From assembly GCA_020161245.1 (NCBI GenBank), contig JAIUOK010000044.1:1-38892 (forward strand): a DNA stretch of 38,892 bases. The letters are read 5' to 3'. The notes beneath the pieces were generated by a model. That model was not told where the DNA came from. It made no database searches and saw only the letters and a list, made by a program, of their open reading frames with translations. The stretch comes from Actinomycetota bacterium (lineage in GTDB: Bacteria > Actinomycetota > Actinomycetes > S36-B12 > CAIYMF01). This document shows, piece by piece, positions 1-7,556 of this stretch; position 1 is the first letter of the stretch, and the number at the start of each line of letters is the position of its first letter. The position numbers were made by a program, and so were the translations under genes.

Positions 1-438
1 ACCGCAGGAATGGCTCTCATCACGTGCGGCGAGTGGCAGCGCGGATCGGCGCTCATCCGAGAGTCGCTGCGGCTCAACCCCGGCCAGTCCGCGCAGACCC
101 ACAGCTGGCTGGCGATGGCCCATCTCGCGGAGGGCAACTACGACCGCGCTCTCGCCGAGGCCGCGCTGCTGCCGTCGGAGGGCGAGTACTTCTGGGGCCC
201 GCTGTTCCGGGCGATAGCGCTGTCCGGCGTCGGCTACACCGAGCAGGCGCAGGTGGAGTGCGGACGTGCGTGGCAGATCCGTCCCGACGTCATGCCCGAC
301 GTCGGCTCGCATCTCGGCGGCGTCTTCCGGCTGACCCCCGAGCAGCTCGATCGCCTCGTCGCGCTGGTGCCCGAACCCGCAGAAGAGATCCCCGAGCAGC
401 GCGGCATCCGGTCGCTCCCGACACCGCTCACGCGCTAG
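1..438 (+). CDS. C-terminal fragment of a TPR-repeat protein (5' end outside window)
   Basis: The frame is open from the first base of the window to a stop at 438. The ATG at 10 is therefore probably internal and the gene starts upstream. The visible 145 or so residues are alpha-helical TPR-like repeats, with motifs such as ESLRLNP, AMAHLAEGNYDRALAEA and FRAIALSGVGYTEQAQVE. This resembles the C-terminal TPR tails that follow class III cyclase or transcription-regulator domains in other bacteria, but no catalytic domain is visible here. TPRs normally mediate protein-protein contacts. The product is likely cytoplasmic. A strong hairpin follows the stop. The function of the whole protein cannot be read from this fragment. 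Confidence 0.75.
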   Translation, partial: TAGMALITCGEWQRGSALIRESLRLNPGQSAQTHSWLAMAHLAEGNYDRALAEAALLPSEGEYFWGPLFRAIALSGVGYTEQAQVECGRAWQIRPDVMPDVGSHLGGVFRLTPEQLDRLVALVPEPAEEIPEQRGIRSLPTPLTR

Positions 439-469
439 CCGATCGCGCCCGGCGCGGATCGATGTCAAG

Positions 470-509
470 GCGGAGGGGCGGCAGGCACAGCGTGCCGCCG
501 CCCCTCCGC
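470..509. terminator. Bidirectional hairpin terminator between convergent genes
   Basis: GCGGAGGGGCGGC and GCCGCCCCTCCGC flank a further GGCAC/GTGCC stem with a 3-base loop. This gives an 18 bp GC-rich stem with a single bulged A. It lies between the convergent stops at 438 and 526. There is no U-tract, as is common in high-GC actinobacteria. Confidence 0.7.
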
Positions 510-525
510 AGGACAGGTCCGGCCC

Positions 526-1074
526 TCAGCTCCGCGAGCGCTGGACTGCGCCGACGATGATGAGGATGAGGCCGACGAGGCCGAGCAGGACGCCCACGAT
601 CGCCGCCGCGCCCCAGGCGAAGCCCTGCGACTCGACCGACAGCGACGGCGCCACCGCGACCGTGGTGTCAGCGGTGGCGACCTTGATGGTGAACTCGCCC
701 GACGTGCCGATGGTGAACGTGGCGACCTCGGTGTACTTGCCGCCCTCGCCGTTGGCGACCACGGAGGACGCGGGCGGGTTCACCGTGAGCTTGGTGCCGT
801 CCGAGGCTGTCACCGTCACATCCGTCGGCTTCACGGTCGCCGCGCCGTCGGTCTGCTCGTACACCGCATAGGTGGTGCTGGCCTTGAGCTGCTCCTTGAA
901 CTCGGCCGGTGCCGGCTTGGGCGCCGACACCGTGGTGCCCGCGATCTCCTTGGCTGTCCCGCCGAACACGGCGATCCCCAGGAACGTCGCCAGGATGCCG
1001 AGCACGAGCAGCACGACCCCGGTGACGAGCGTCCCCTTGCCGCGCGCGGGCGCGGCTCCACCACTTCCTGACAT
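526..1074 (-). CDS. Small membrane protein with two terminal transmembrane helices
   Basis: This 182-residue protein has a short positively charged N-terminus, then a hydrophobic helix at about residues 15-38. An Ala/Thr/Val/Lys-rich region of about 115 residues with beta-strand character follows, probably outside the membrane. A second helix lies at about 155-177, before a basic tail (QRSRS). The arrangement suggests an N-in, C-in protein with one extracytoplasmic domain. I do not recognise the family. The ATG start is preceded by a good Shine-Dalgarno (GGAGGGG, about 5 bases upstream). The gene stands alone, converging on the TPR gene. Function unknown. Confidence 0.75.
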   Translation of the reverse strand: MSGSGGAAPARGKGTLVTGVVLLVLGILATFLGIAVFGGTAKEIAGTTVSAPKPAPAEFKEQLKASTTYAVYEQTDGAATVKPTDVTVTASDGTKLTVNPPASSVVANGEGGKYTEVATFTIGTSGEFTIKVATADTTVAVAPSLSVESQGFAWGAAAIVGVLLGLVGLILIIVGAVQRSRS

Positions 1075-1161
1075 GGCCCCTCCAGGCGTTGCGACGACCC
1101 GTCCAGGCTGTCGTGCCTCGGGCCTCCCGCCCAGGGGGACCGGCGTGAGGAGGCGCGGGTA

Positions 1162-1179
1162 CGCGTTACACCGCGTTAC
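1162..1179. promoter_or_regulatory. Direct repeat CGCGTTAC x2, possible operator
   Basis: Two perfect copies of CGCGTTAC (1162-1169 and 1172-1179) are spaced exactly 10 bases apart, one helical turn. They lie about 90 bases upstream of the membrane-protein start at 1074 and just beyond the end of the dehydrogenase gene at 1219. The spacing suits a dimeric regulator, but no binding protein is identified. Confidence 0.35.
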
Positions 1180-1218
1180 GTCGCCGCGGCACTGCCCCGG
1201 ATCCAGGGGACGGGCGGA

Positions 1219-2235
1219 TCATCGCCCGCGCAGGACGCCGAGGATGTCGACGAGGACGCCGTACGCGGTCTGACGAGGCTCAAGATCACGGCCGATCACG
1301 GTGAGCCCGGGCATGAGGTCGCCGTCGAAGTGCAGGCCGAGGTCGAGCAGCCCCATGCCGTGCAACGGATCGCCCGCCGCGACCGGTTCGGGCGCCACCC
1401 GAGCACGCACGTCGCCGTCGCCGTCGCGCTCGATCGTGGCCACGAGCCGCAGGGGTGCGCCGATCGAGGCCTGGTACCGCACCGCGCCCGCATCGAGGGC
1501 GCGGATGCCCGTGACGTCGACGTCGTCGAGCCGCAGGTCGGCGTCCATGAGGACGTTGGCGATCGCGACCACCTTGACGGCTGCGTCGAAGCCGTCGATG
1601 TCGAGCGAGGGGTCGGCCTCGGCGATGCCGCGCTCCTGCGCGAGGCGCACGCCCTCGTCGAACGAGCGGCCGAGGCCCATGAGCTCGAGGATCACCGACG
1701 TCGTGCCGTTGACCAGGCCGCGCACGCGGTGCGGGCGCTCGAGCGGCAGCGACTCCCGGTAGAGCGTGTAGACCGGCAGGCAGTCGGCCGTCGCCGACTC
1801 GAACCGGAAGCGCACCCCGTTCGCGTCGGCGAGCGCCGTCAGCTCGCGCAGCGCGTGCACCACCGGGCCCTTGTTCGCGGTGACCCCGTGGACGCCGCGC
1901 TCGAGCGCGGCGCGCAGGAACGACGTCGCCGGCTCGCCCTGCTCGATGTCGAGCGGGCTGAGCTCCACGAGCACGTCGGCACGGCAGCGCTCGAGCCAGG
2001 CGCCGATCCCGTCGACGGAGTAGGGCTCGCCCTCGGGGACGTCGCCCTCGGCGAGCACGCGGAGCGGGAGCCCGTCGGGGTCGGCCACCATGCCGATCCG
2101 TCGCGACATGATCCCGGTGATGCGCAGGTCGAGGCCGTACTCGTCGCGGATCTGCTGGCCGCGCTCCTCGAGCAGCGCGACCAGCGCCGACCCCACGTTG
2201 CCGAGCCCGATCACCGCGAGGTTGCGCACGTCCAT
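1219..2235 (-). CDS. Homoserine dehydrogenase-like NAD(P)-dependent oxidoreductase
   Basis: This 338-residue protein has an N-terminal Rossmann motif GLGNVG (10-15), the TANKGPVV motif with the conserved Lys122, NGTTSVILELM (176-186) and EADPSLDIDGFDAAVK (206-221). These are hallmarks of homoserine dehydrogenase, which reduces aspartate semialdehyde to homoserine in Thr/Met biosynthesis. It lacks the C-terminal ACT regulatory domain of longer enzymes. The usual Gly-rich segment before the central Pro (as in AVAGGIP) reads ATADCLP here, so the substrate could differ. No thrB, thrC or lysA gene is adjacent. A ferredoxin gene lies 23 bases upstream on the same strand and probably forms an operon with it. 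Family assignment is firm; substrate is less so. Confidence 0.8.
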   Translation of the reverse strand: MDVRNLAVIGLGNVGSALVALLEERGQQIRDEYGLDLRITGIMSRRIGMVADPDGLPLRVLAEGDVPEGEPYSVDGIGAWLERCRADVLVELSPLDIEQGEPATSFLRAALERGVHGVTANKGPVVHALRELTALADANGVRFRFESATADCLPVYTLYRESLPLERPHRVRGLVNGTTSVILELMGLGRSFDEGVRLAQERGIAEADPSLDIDGFDAAVKVVAIANVLMDADLRLDDVDVTGIRALDAGAVRYQASIGAPLRLVATIERDGDGDVRARVAPEPVAAGDPLHGMGLLDLGLHFDGDLMPGLTVIGRDLEPRQTAYGVLVDILGVLRGR

Positions 2236-2258
2236 GCGCAGATCCTGCCGTGCCGGCG

Positions 2259-2456
2259 TCAGCCCTCGATGCGGATGGCCTGCTCGGGGCAGGCGTCGAC
2301 GGCGTCCTCGCAGGCGCCGCGCAGCGACTCGTCGATGGTCTCGAGCAGGATGTACATGTAGCCGTCGTCGCGGACCTCGAAGACCTCCGGCGCTGCGGCC
2401 ATGCAGCGGCCATGGGACTTGCAGCGGTCGTAGTCGGCGATCACACGGAAGCTCAT
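2259..2456 (-). CDS. Small ferredoxin, probable [3Fe-4S] type
   Basis: This 65-residue acidic protein has the pattern C12-x5-C18 ... C56-P (RCKSHGRC and DACPEQA). It is typical of the three-cysteine [3Fe-4S] ferredoxins that donate electrons to cytochrome P450s or other oxidoreductases in actinobacteria. The ATG start at 2456 has GGAG six bases upstream and gives the normal family length; a much longer open frame upstream has no ferredoxin-like sequence. It is the first gene before the dehydrogenase-like gene, 23 bases away. No P450 or ferredoxin reductase gene is visible in the window. Confidence 0.85.
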   Translation of the reverse strand: MSFRVIADYDRCKSHGRCMAAAPEVFEVRDDGYMYILLETIDESLRGACEDAVDACPEQAIRIEG

Positions 2457-2526
2457 GGCTGCTCCAGACGGTCGAGGGTGCGCGCTCAGTGTGGTGGAGA
2501 TCCGAGGTTCCCGCGCGCTGTCGTGG

Positions 2527-2532
2527 CAGCCT
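2527..2532 (+). promoter_or_regulatory. Putative leaderless -10 box (CAGCCT)
   Basis: This hexamer lies six bases before the ATG at 2539, the same spacing as the clearer TAGGGT/TAGGCT boxes elsewhere in the window. There is no Shine-Dalgarno between it and the start codon, which suggests a leaderless transcript. It matches TANNNT imperfectly at the first base. Confidence 0.35.
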
Positions 2533-2538
2533 CGTCGC

Positions 2539-3558
2539 ATGACCCGGGGCAGGGCGGGGCGCACGGCTGCGTCGTCGGCCGTGATCGCGATGCTGCTCGC
2601 CGCCTGCACGTCGTCACCCACACCGACCGCCTCGACGACGTCCACCGCGCCCGTCGCGACGCCGACCGCCTCCGCGACCTCGCCGACGCCCACACCGTCG
2701 AGCGCCTCGCCGTCGTCATCCCCGAGCCCGACCGCCTCGCCGGCGGCGGCGTCGTGCCCGGGCGGGTTCACGCAGCAGAAGCTGCGCACCTGCGTGGGCA
2801 CCGCCCGCGACGTCTACGTCGCCACGTGGACGAAGGAGCTCGCGAGCCTCGGCGTCGCGGCACCGAAGCCGCCTCGCACGCGCATCTTCAGCAGCCCGCC
2901 GACGAACCCGTGCATCGACCTCGGCGAGACCGACGCGGTCGAGGCATCGTTCTGGTGCAGCAAGGACGGCACCGTCTACGTCTCCGCCTTCGCCGCCAAG
3001 GAGTGGACGAAGGCCTACGCGCGGGCGGCGAAGCGCCGCGGGGTGCTGGCGAGCGACGCTGCAAAGGCCGGCACCTCACAGGCGAAGCTGCTCGCGGGCT
3101 ACCCGCTCGTGGGCACGACCACCGAGCTCGCGCACGAGCTCGGCCACTGGGTGCAGGAGGTCACCGGCCAGTACGCCTGGTACGAGAAGCGCATCGCCAG
3201 CGCCGACTTCGACGTCTCCAACAAGGCCAAGGCCACGAGCGAGCTGGCGGCCGACTGCATGGCCGGCTGGGTGCAGGGGCGCACCGCCGTCGACGGCACG
3301 TGGGTCGACACCGGCATCGGCGCCTGGGCCCACCGCGCCACCATGGCCGAGCTCGGCTTCGACATCGACAACGTGAAGGCCGGCTTCCGCTTCCCGCCCG
3401 AGAAGCCGGCCGACATCATCGGCTACGGCTCGTCGTACACCCGCTTGAAGATGTACGACGTCGGCGACCAGGCCGGCCGCACCGGCAAGCCCGGCCTGTC
3501 GACCTGCACGAAGGCCGCCGCCACCCACATGGGCAGCCCCCTCCCCCCGATGCCCTGA
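2539..3558 (+). CDS. Lipoprotein neutral zinc metallopeptidase (YpfJ-like)
   Basis: This 339-residue protein starts with a lipoprotein signal (lipobox LAAC, Cys23). A Thr/Ser/Pro-rich linker of about 45 residues follows, presumably spanning the cell wall. The C-terminal domain carries HELGH (199-203) followed by the downstream ELAADCMAGW segment (Glu235, Asp239). This pattern fits the putative neutral zinc metallopeptidase family (PF04228, YpfJ): two His and a downstream acidic residue bind zinc, with Glu200 as the base. It is expected to be anchored on the outer face of the membrane. The ATG at 2539 is chosen because the signal peptide starts there; an in-frame ATG at 2455 would bury it. Substrate unknown. 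Confidence 0.85.
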   Translation: MTRGRAGRTAASSAVIAMLLAACTSSPTPTASTTSTAPVATPTASATSPTPTPSSASPSSSPSPTASPAAASCPGGFTQQKLRTCVGTARDVYVATWTKELASLGVAAPKPPRTRIFSSPPTNPCIDLGETDAVEASFWCSKDGTVYVSAFAAKEWTKAYARAAKRRGVLASDAAKAGTSQAKLLAGYPLVGTTTELAHELGHWVQEVTGQYAWYEKRIASADFDVSNKAKATSELAADCMAGWVQGRTAVDGTWVDTGIGAWAHRATMAELGFDIDNVKAGFRFPPEKPADIIGYGSSYTRLKMYDVGDQAGRTGKPGLSTCTKAAATHMGSPLPPMP

Positions 3559-3563
3559 GCATC

Positions 3564-3590
3564 CGCGGACTGCTCATGCTGGCGTCCGCG
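3564..3590. terminator. Weak hairpin between convergent genes
   Basis: CGCGGAC (3564-3570) pairs with GTCCGCG (3584-3590) around a 13-base loop, in the 41-base gap between the convergent stops of the peptidase and the delta-60-repeat gene. The stem is only seven pairs, so this is tentative. Confidence 0.35.
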
Positions 3591-3599
3591 AGCGGCCAC

Positions 3600-4931
3600 C
3601 TACCAGACCGTCCTCTTCTCGACCTTGACCGCGAACACGAAAGTCTGCGCGACTTTCGACGACCTGCGTACGTCGAGGGCGATGAGCATGCGCCCGCTGG
3701 CGAAAGTCTGGACGACCGCCGGGCCTGTATCCGGTCGGGTGGTGAGCTGGAGGAAGCCGTTGCTGCCGAAGGAGCGCACCGGCCGGCCTGACGCCGTCAA
3801 CCGCACGAGGCCGGGTGCGCTCGAGGATGTGTCCGGGTATGTGTTCCTGCCGTGCAGCGCCACCAGCATGCCGCCACGGAAGTCCGCATCCACATCCGTG
3901 ATCTGCGTGCCGGCGTGGGCCAGGCGAAGGACGCCGCCGTAGCCGAACGAGCTGTCCAGCCGGCCATCCGCGGTGAGTGCGACGACCGTAGGCCGGATGT
4001 CCCCCGACCGAACCGTGTAGCCGCCGAGGAGCAGCCTCCCGCCGACGAGCCGCATCGGGCCGTCGGCGGAGAGCTCACTCGGCTCCGACGAGAACCCCTG
4101 CGGCAGCAGCCCAAGGCCGTCCGAGCCGAAGGCCGGGTCGAGGGCGCCAGTGGGCAGCACGCGCAGCACCGCCTCCCGCTTCGAGGAGTCGGGCAGCTGA
4201 AGCACTGCACGCAGGTAGAACGACCCGGCGGGCCCTCCGATCAGCTCGCCGCAGACGTCGTCGAAGGTGGCGATGCCGCCGAGGTCGACGATCGGCTCGC
4301 GCACCAGGGCCCCGGAAGGCTCCACGTAGGCGAGCGCCACCCTCGGCCCGCTGGAAACCGGGGCCGCGCACTCCCATACGCCTCCCGTCGGCAGGACCAG
4401 AACGGACCGGCCGGGCGGCCAGTCCGAGCCGAAGCCGTCCGGCGCCCAAGGCGGCGGCTGGTACGTCCGGCCGACGGCCCCCGAGGCGAGGTAGCGGGCC
4501 ACCCGGATAACGCCGGCAGCGCCCGACGACAGGTAGAGACGCTGCTGAGCGTCCAGGGCAGGCCGGCCGCCCCAGTCGAAGGGTGTCATCCATCCGGTGA
4601 TGAACGGTCGCCCGACGAGGAAGGACGGGTCGACGCTGCCGTCGGATCGATAAGCACGGACCGCGAGTCCCGGCGAGTCGTCGTTCGCGAACGCATCGAC
4701 GAGACGGAAGCTGCCAGCGCCAGCCCCGGACGTTCGCGCCGCGAGCGCCAGGGCACGCTCGGCGACGTACTGGTCTGCGCGCTCCCGCGCGAGCGGCACC
4801 GTCACCGTGCCGTCTCCGCCGCCGAAGGCGGTCACCAGCGAGCCTGGACGCGCGGTCGCGGCGCTACTCGGAGCGGCCGCGACTGCCAGCAGGGCCAGGC
4901 ACGCCGAGGCGCACGCTGCGAGTCGGCGCAT
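3600..4931 (-). CDS. Secreted delta-60-repeat protein, copy 2 of a tandem pair
   Basis: This 443-residue protein has a Sec-type signal peptide (MRR, hydrophobic core, cleavage near SSAATA). It contains several delta-60-like repeats with the signature GxLDxxFGxxG: GALDPAFGSDG, GRLDSSFGYGG and GRPVRSFGSNG, plus the opening GSLVTAFGGGDG. Such repeats are thought to fold as propeller-like beta structures in secreted or surface proteins. No catalytic residues are recognised. Its start codon overlaps the stop of the upstream paralogue by one base (TGATG), so the two are probably translationally coupled. The two proteins align over their whole length, which indicates tandem duplication. Role unknown; binding or structural function is an inference. 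Confidence 0.8.
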   Translation of the reverse strand: MRRLAACASACLALLAVAAAPSSAATARPGSLVTAFGGGDGTVTVPLARERADQYVAERALALAARTSGAGAGSFRLVDAFANDDSPGLAVRAYRSDGSVDPSFLVGRPFITGWMTPFDWGGRPALDAQQRLYLSSGAAGVIRVARYLASGAVGRTYQPPPWAPDGFGSDWPPGRSVLVLPTGGVWECAAPVSSGPRVALAYVEPSGALVREPIVDLGGIATFDDVCGELIGGPAGSFYLRAVLQLPDSSKREAVLRVLPTGALDPAFGSDGLGLLPQGFSSEPSELSADGPMRLVGGRLLLGGYTVRSGDIRPTVVALTADGRLDSSFGYGGVLRLAHAGTQITDVDADFRGGMLVALHGRNTYPDTSSSAPGLVRLTASGRPVRSFGSNGFLQLTTRPDTGPAVVQTFASGRMLIALDVRRSSKVAQTFVFAVKVEKRTVW

Positions 4932-6265
4932 CACGACCACCTCTTGTCGATGCGTGCCCCGATACCGATGACACGATCGGAGGAGAACCGCTGCTCCGAC
5001 AGGCCGACGAGCATCCGACCGCTTCCGAAGACGACGACCGTCGTCGGCCCGGTCCCCGCCGCCGAGACGCCAGGGCCGAACCGCAGGTAGCCGTTCCGGC
5101 CGAAGGCAGCGACCGGCCGGCCCCGCGCGTCGAGGTGGAGCAGCCCGGGATCGACCGTTGTCCCCCCACGGGGGCGCGTCTGCGCCACCAGGCACACGAA
5201 CCAGCCCCCATGCCCATCGCGGACGACCTCGGCGACGCCCGTGCCGGGGTGGGCCAGCCGCAGCACGCCGCCGTACCCGAAGGACGGATCGAGGGAGCCG
5301 GTCGCGGTAGTCACGAGCAGGGCCGGACGGCTCGTGCCCGACACCGTCGAGAGGGCCGACACCACGACGCCGCCACCGGACGCCGTCATGCCGGCGAGGG
5401 TGCTGCCGGAGATGCTCGTCGGCAGCAGCAGCACGCCGCCCGTGCCGTACGACGGGTCGAGCTCGCCCGTCGGCATGACCCGGATGAGCGCCTCTCGGCG
5501 CGTCGGCGACTCGTCGAAGAGGGCGATGCCCAGAACGGCCGAGCGGTCCGGCAGGAAGAGCGCGGTCTGGCAGACCGCGCGCACCGCGACACTCGACAGA
5601 TCGACCCGGTGGTCCCCGACCACCGCGCCGGCATTGTCGACGTCGGTCACGGCGAGGACCGCATCGACGCCGATCGGCGAATGGCACAGGCGCACGCGCC
5701 CGGCGGGAGACACCGCGATCGCAGGCGACCATGTGAACCCGGCCGGGTCGACCCACGGGCTCGGGTAGGACGGGTCCCAGAGCCCGCGCGACGTCGTCCG
5801 GCGCAGGCGCACGCCTCCTTCAAGCCCGACCTCGGCGACGTAGAAGCGGCGCAGCGCGTCGGCCTGGATCGTCGCGAGGCCCTCGTCCGGCGAGTACCTG
5901 GCCAGTACAAGGGGCCGTCCACGGTTCCACGAGGTGTCGACTGAGCCGTCGGACCGGTACGCGCGCTCGGACAGCGTGTAGGCGTCAAGGTAGGACGATC
6001 CGACGAGCGCCCGGAACGAGCCGGCGCCGGGGCCGGACCTCACGGCGTCGATGAGCAGCGGGGTGTCGTCCGCGGTCCAGCGCTGGTTGTCGCTCCAGGT
6101 GGGCAGGTGGCTCAGCGGCACCCGCACCGTGCCGTCGCCGCCGCCGAAGGAGGTCACCGGCGAGCCCGGCGGCGGGGCGGCGGCTGACGCCGCGGGAGGC
6201 ACGCCGAGGCAGAGGACCGCCGACACGGCGACCACCCCGATGCGTCGAGCAGCTCCGCGGCGCAC
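4931..6265 (-). CDS. Secreted delta-60-repeat protein, copy 1 of a tandem pair
   Basis: This 444-residue protein is paralogous to the next gene downstream (443 residues). It has a signal peptide and the same repeat layout: GSPVTSFGGGDG, GELDPSYGTGG, GSLDPSFGYGG and GRPVAAFGRNG. I chose the GTG at 6265 because AGGGGGTG lies about six bases upstream, and the resulting N-terminus (M-RR, hydrophobic core, PPAASA) matches that of its paralogue. An in-frame GTG at 6286 would add seven residues and cannot be excluded. A possible -10 (TAGCGT, reverse complement of 6294-6299) lies upstream. The gene shares a 150-base divergent region with the alcohol dehydrogenase gene. Likely exported; function unknown. 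Confidence 0.8.
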   Translation of the reverse strand: MRRGAARRIGVVAVSAVLCLGVPPAASAAAPPPGSPVTSFGGGDGTVRVPLSHLPTWSDNQRWTADDTPLLIDAVRSGPGAGSFRALVGSSYLDAYTLSERAYRSDGSVDTSWNRGRPLVLARYSPDEGLATIQADALRRFYVAEVGLEGGVRLRRTTSRGLWDPSYPSPWVDPAGFTWSPAIAVSPAGRVRLCHSPIGVDAVLAVTDVDNAGAVVGDHRVDLSSVAVRAVCQTALFLPDRSAVLGIALFDESPTRREALIRVMPTGELDPSYGTGGVLLLPTSISGSTLAGMTASGGGVVVSALSTVSGTSRPALLVTTATGSLDPSFGYGGVLRLAHPGTGVAEVVRDGHGGWFVCLVAQTRPRGGTTVDPGLLHLDARGRPVAAFGRNGYLRFGPGVSAAGTGPTTVVVFGSGRMLVGLSEQRFSSDRVIGIGARIDKRWS

Positions 6266-6422
6266 GGCGACCACCCCCTGGGGCACGCCTCCACGCTAGG
6301 CCCGCGGCGCCTGCCGATGCGCGCCCACGACGACGCCGGTGCACGCCTCGCTCCCCCTGCTGCCCGCGAGCGGCAGGCGCGTCCTGGCGGTCCGGCCAAC
6401 AGACGCGATCTAGGACGCGGCG

Positions 6423-6428
6423 TAGGGT
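6423..6428 (+). promoter_or_regulatory. Leaderless -10 box TAGGGT
   Basis: TAGGGT fits the actinobacterial -10 consensus TANNNT and sits six bases before the ATG at 6435. Transcription would start at or next to the start codon. There is no Shine-Dalgarno. Confidence 0.55.
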
Positions 6429-6434
6429 CGGCGC

Positions 6435-7472
6435 ATGCGTGATGTTGCTGCCTACGCCACTGCTGGTGCCCGTGAGCCGTTCGCGCGGACGTCGATCCCG
6501 CGCCGCGACGTCGGCCCGCACGACGTGCTCATCCGCATCGAGTACGCCGGCATCTGCCACTCCGACATTCACACCGCCCGCGAGGAGTGGGGTACGGCGA
6601 TCTTCCCGCTGGTGCCCGGCCACGAGATCGCCGGCGTCGTCGAGGAGGTCGGCTCCGAGGTCAGCAAGCTCGCCGTCGGCGACCGTGCGGGCGTCGGTTG
6701 CATGGTCGACTCGTGCGGCGAGTGCCGGCACTGCCTCGCGGGCAACGAGCAGTTCTGCCGCACCAACGTGGGCACCTACAACTCCCGCGGCTACGACGGC
6801 GAGCCCACGTACGGCGGCTACAGCACGCACATCGTGGTGAAGGACGCCTTCGCGCTGCGGATCCCCGACGCGCTGTCTTCCGACGTCGCGGCGCCGCTGC
6901 TCTGCGCCGGCATCACCACGTACTCGCCGCTGCGCCACTGGAAGGTCGGGCCCGGCAGCCGCGTCGCAGTCGCGGGCCTCGGCGGCCTCGGCCACATGGG
7001 CGTGAAGATCGCGGCCGCGCTCGGCGCGGAGGTCACCGTCCTCACCCGCACCGACGCCAAGGCTGAGGACGCCCGGCGGCTCGGCGCCCACCACGTGCGC
7101 GCCACCGCCGACGGCACGGCGTTCAAGGAGCTGCGCAGCGGCTTCGACCTGATCCTCAACACTGTCAGCGCCGAGCTCGAGCTCGACAAGTACCTCCGGA
7201 TGCTCGACGTCGACGGGACGATGGTCAACGTCGGCCTGCCCGAGCACTCGCTGTCGATCAACCTCATGTCGGTGGTGGGCAACCGTCGCTCGCTGTCGGG
7301 CTCGCCCATCGGCGGGATCGCCGAGACCCAGGAGATGCTCGACTTCTGCGCCGAGCACGGGCTCGGCGCCGACGTCGAGGTGATCGACGCGACGTCGATC
7401 GACGCAGCCTACGACCGCGTGGTGCGCGGCGACGTCCGCTACCGCTTCGTCATCGACACCGCGACGATCTGA
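6435..7472 (+). CDS. Zinc-dependent NAD(P) alcohol dehydrogenase (CAD/YahK-like)
   Basis: This 345-residue member of the medium-chain dehydrogenase/reductase family interconverts alcohols and aldehydes with NAD(P). Catalytic zinc ligands are seen at Cys41 (GICHSDIH) and His63-Glu64 (PGHEIAG). The structural zinc site is C-x2-C-x2-C-x7-C (Cys94, 97, 100, 108). The Rossmann motif is GLGGLGHMG. The Thr-Arg pair after the second strand (VLTRTDAK) suggests NADP preference, as in cinnamyl-alcohol-dehydrogenase-like enzymes. The length is normal for the family. It is cytoplasmic and appears monocistronic with a leaderless-type promoter. The physiological substrate cannot be told from the sequence. 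Confidence 0.9.
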   Translation: MRDVAAYATAGAREPFARTSIPRRDVGPHDVLIRIEYAGICHSDIHTAREEWGTAIFPLVPGHEIAGVVEEVGSEVSKLAVGDRAGVGCMVDSCGECRHCLAGNEQFCRTNVGTYNSRGYDGEPTYGGYSTHIVVKDAFALRIPDALSSDVAAPLLCAGITTYSPLRHWKVGPGSRVAVAGLGGLGHMGVKIAAALGAEVTVLTRTDAKAEDARRLGAHHVRATADGTAFKELRSGFDLILNTVSAELELDKYLRMLDVDGTMVNVGLPEHSLSINLMSVVGNRRSLSGSPIGGIAETQEMLDFCAEHGLGADVEVIDATSIDAAYDRVVRGDVRYRFVIDTATI

Positions 7473-7544
7473 CGCGGGCGGGCTCGGATCGATTCGCCGC
7501 TGCCCCCGCCGCCCAAGATCGCGCGTGCCAGGGGACGGAAGGAC

Positions 7545-7550
7545 TAGCCT
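7545..7550 (+). promoter_or_regulatory. Leaderless -10 box TAGCCT
   Basis: TAGCCT matches TANNNT and ends six bases before the ATG at 7557. The spacer CCGGCC contains no ribosome binding site. Confidence 0.55.
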
Positions 7551-7556
7551 CCGGCC

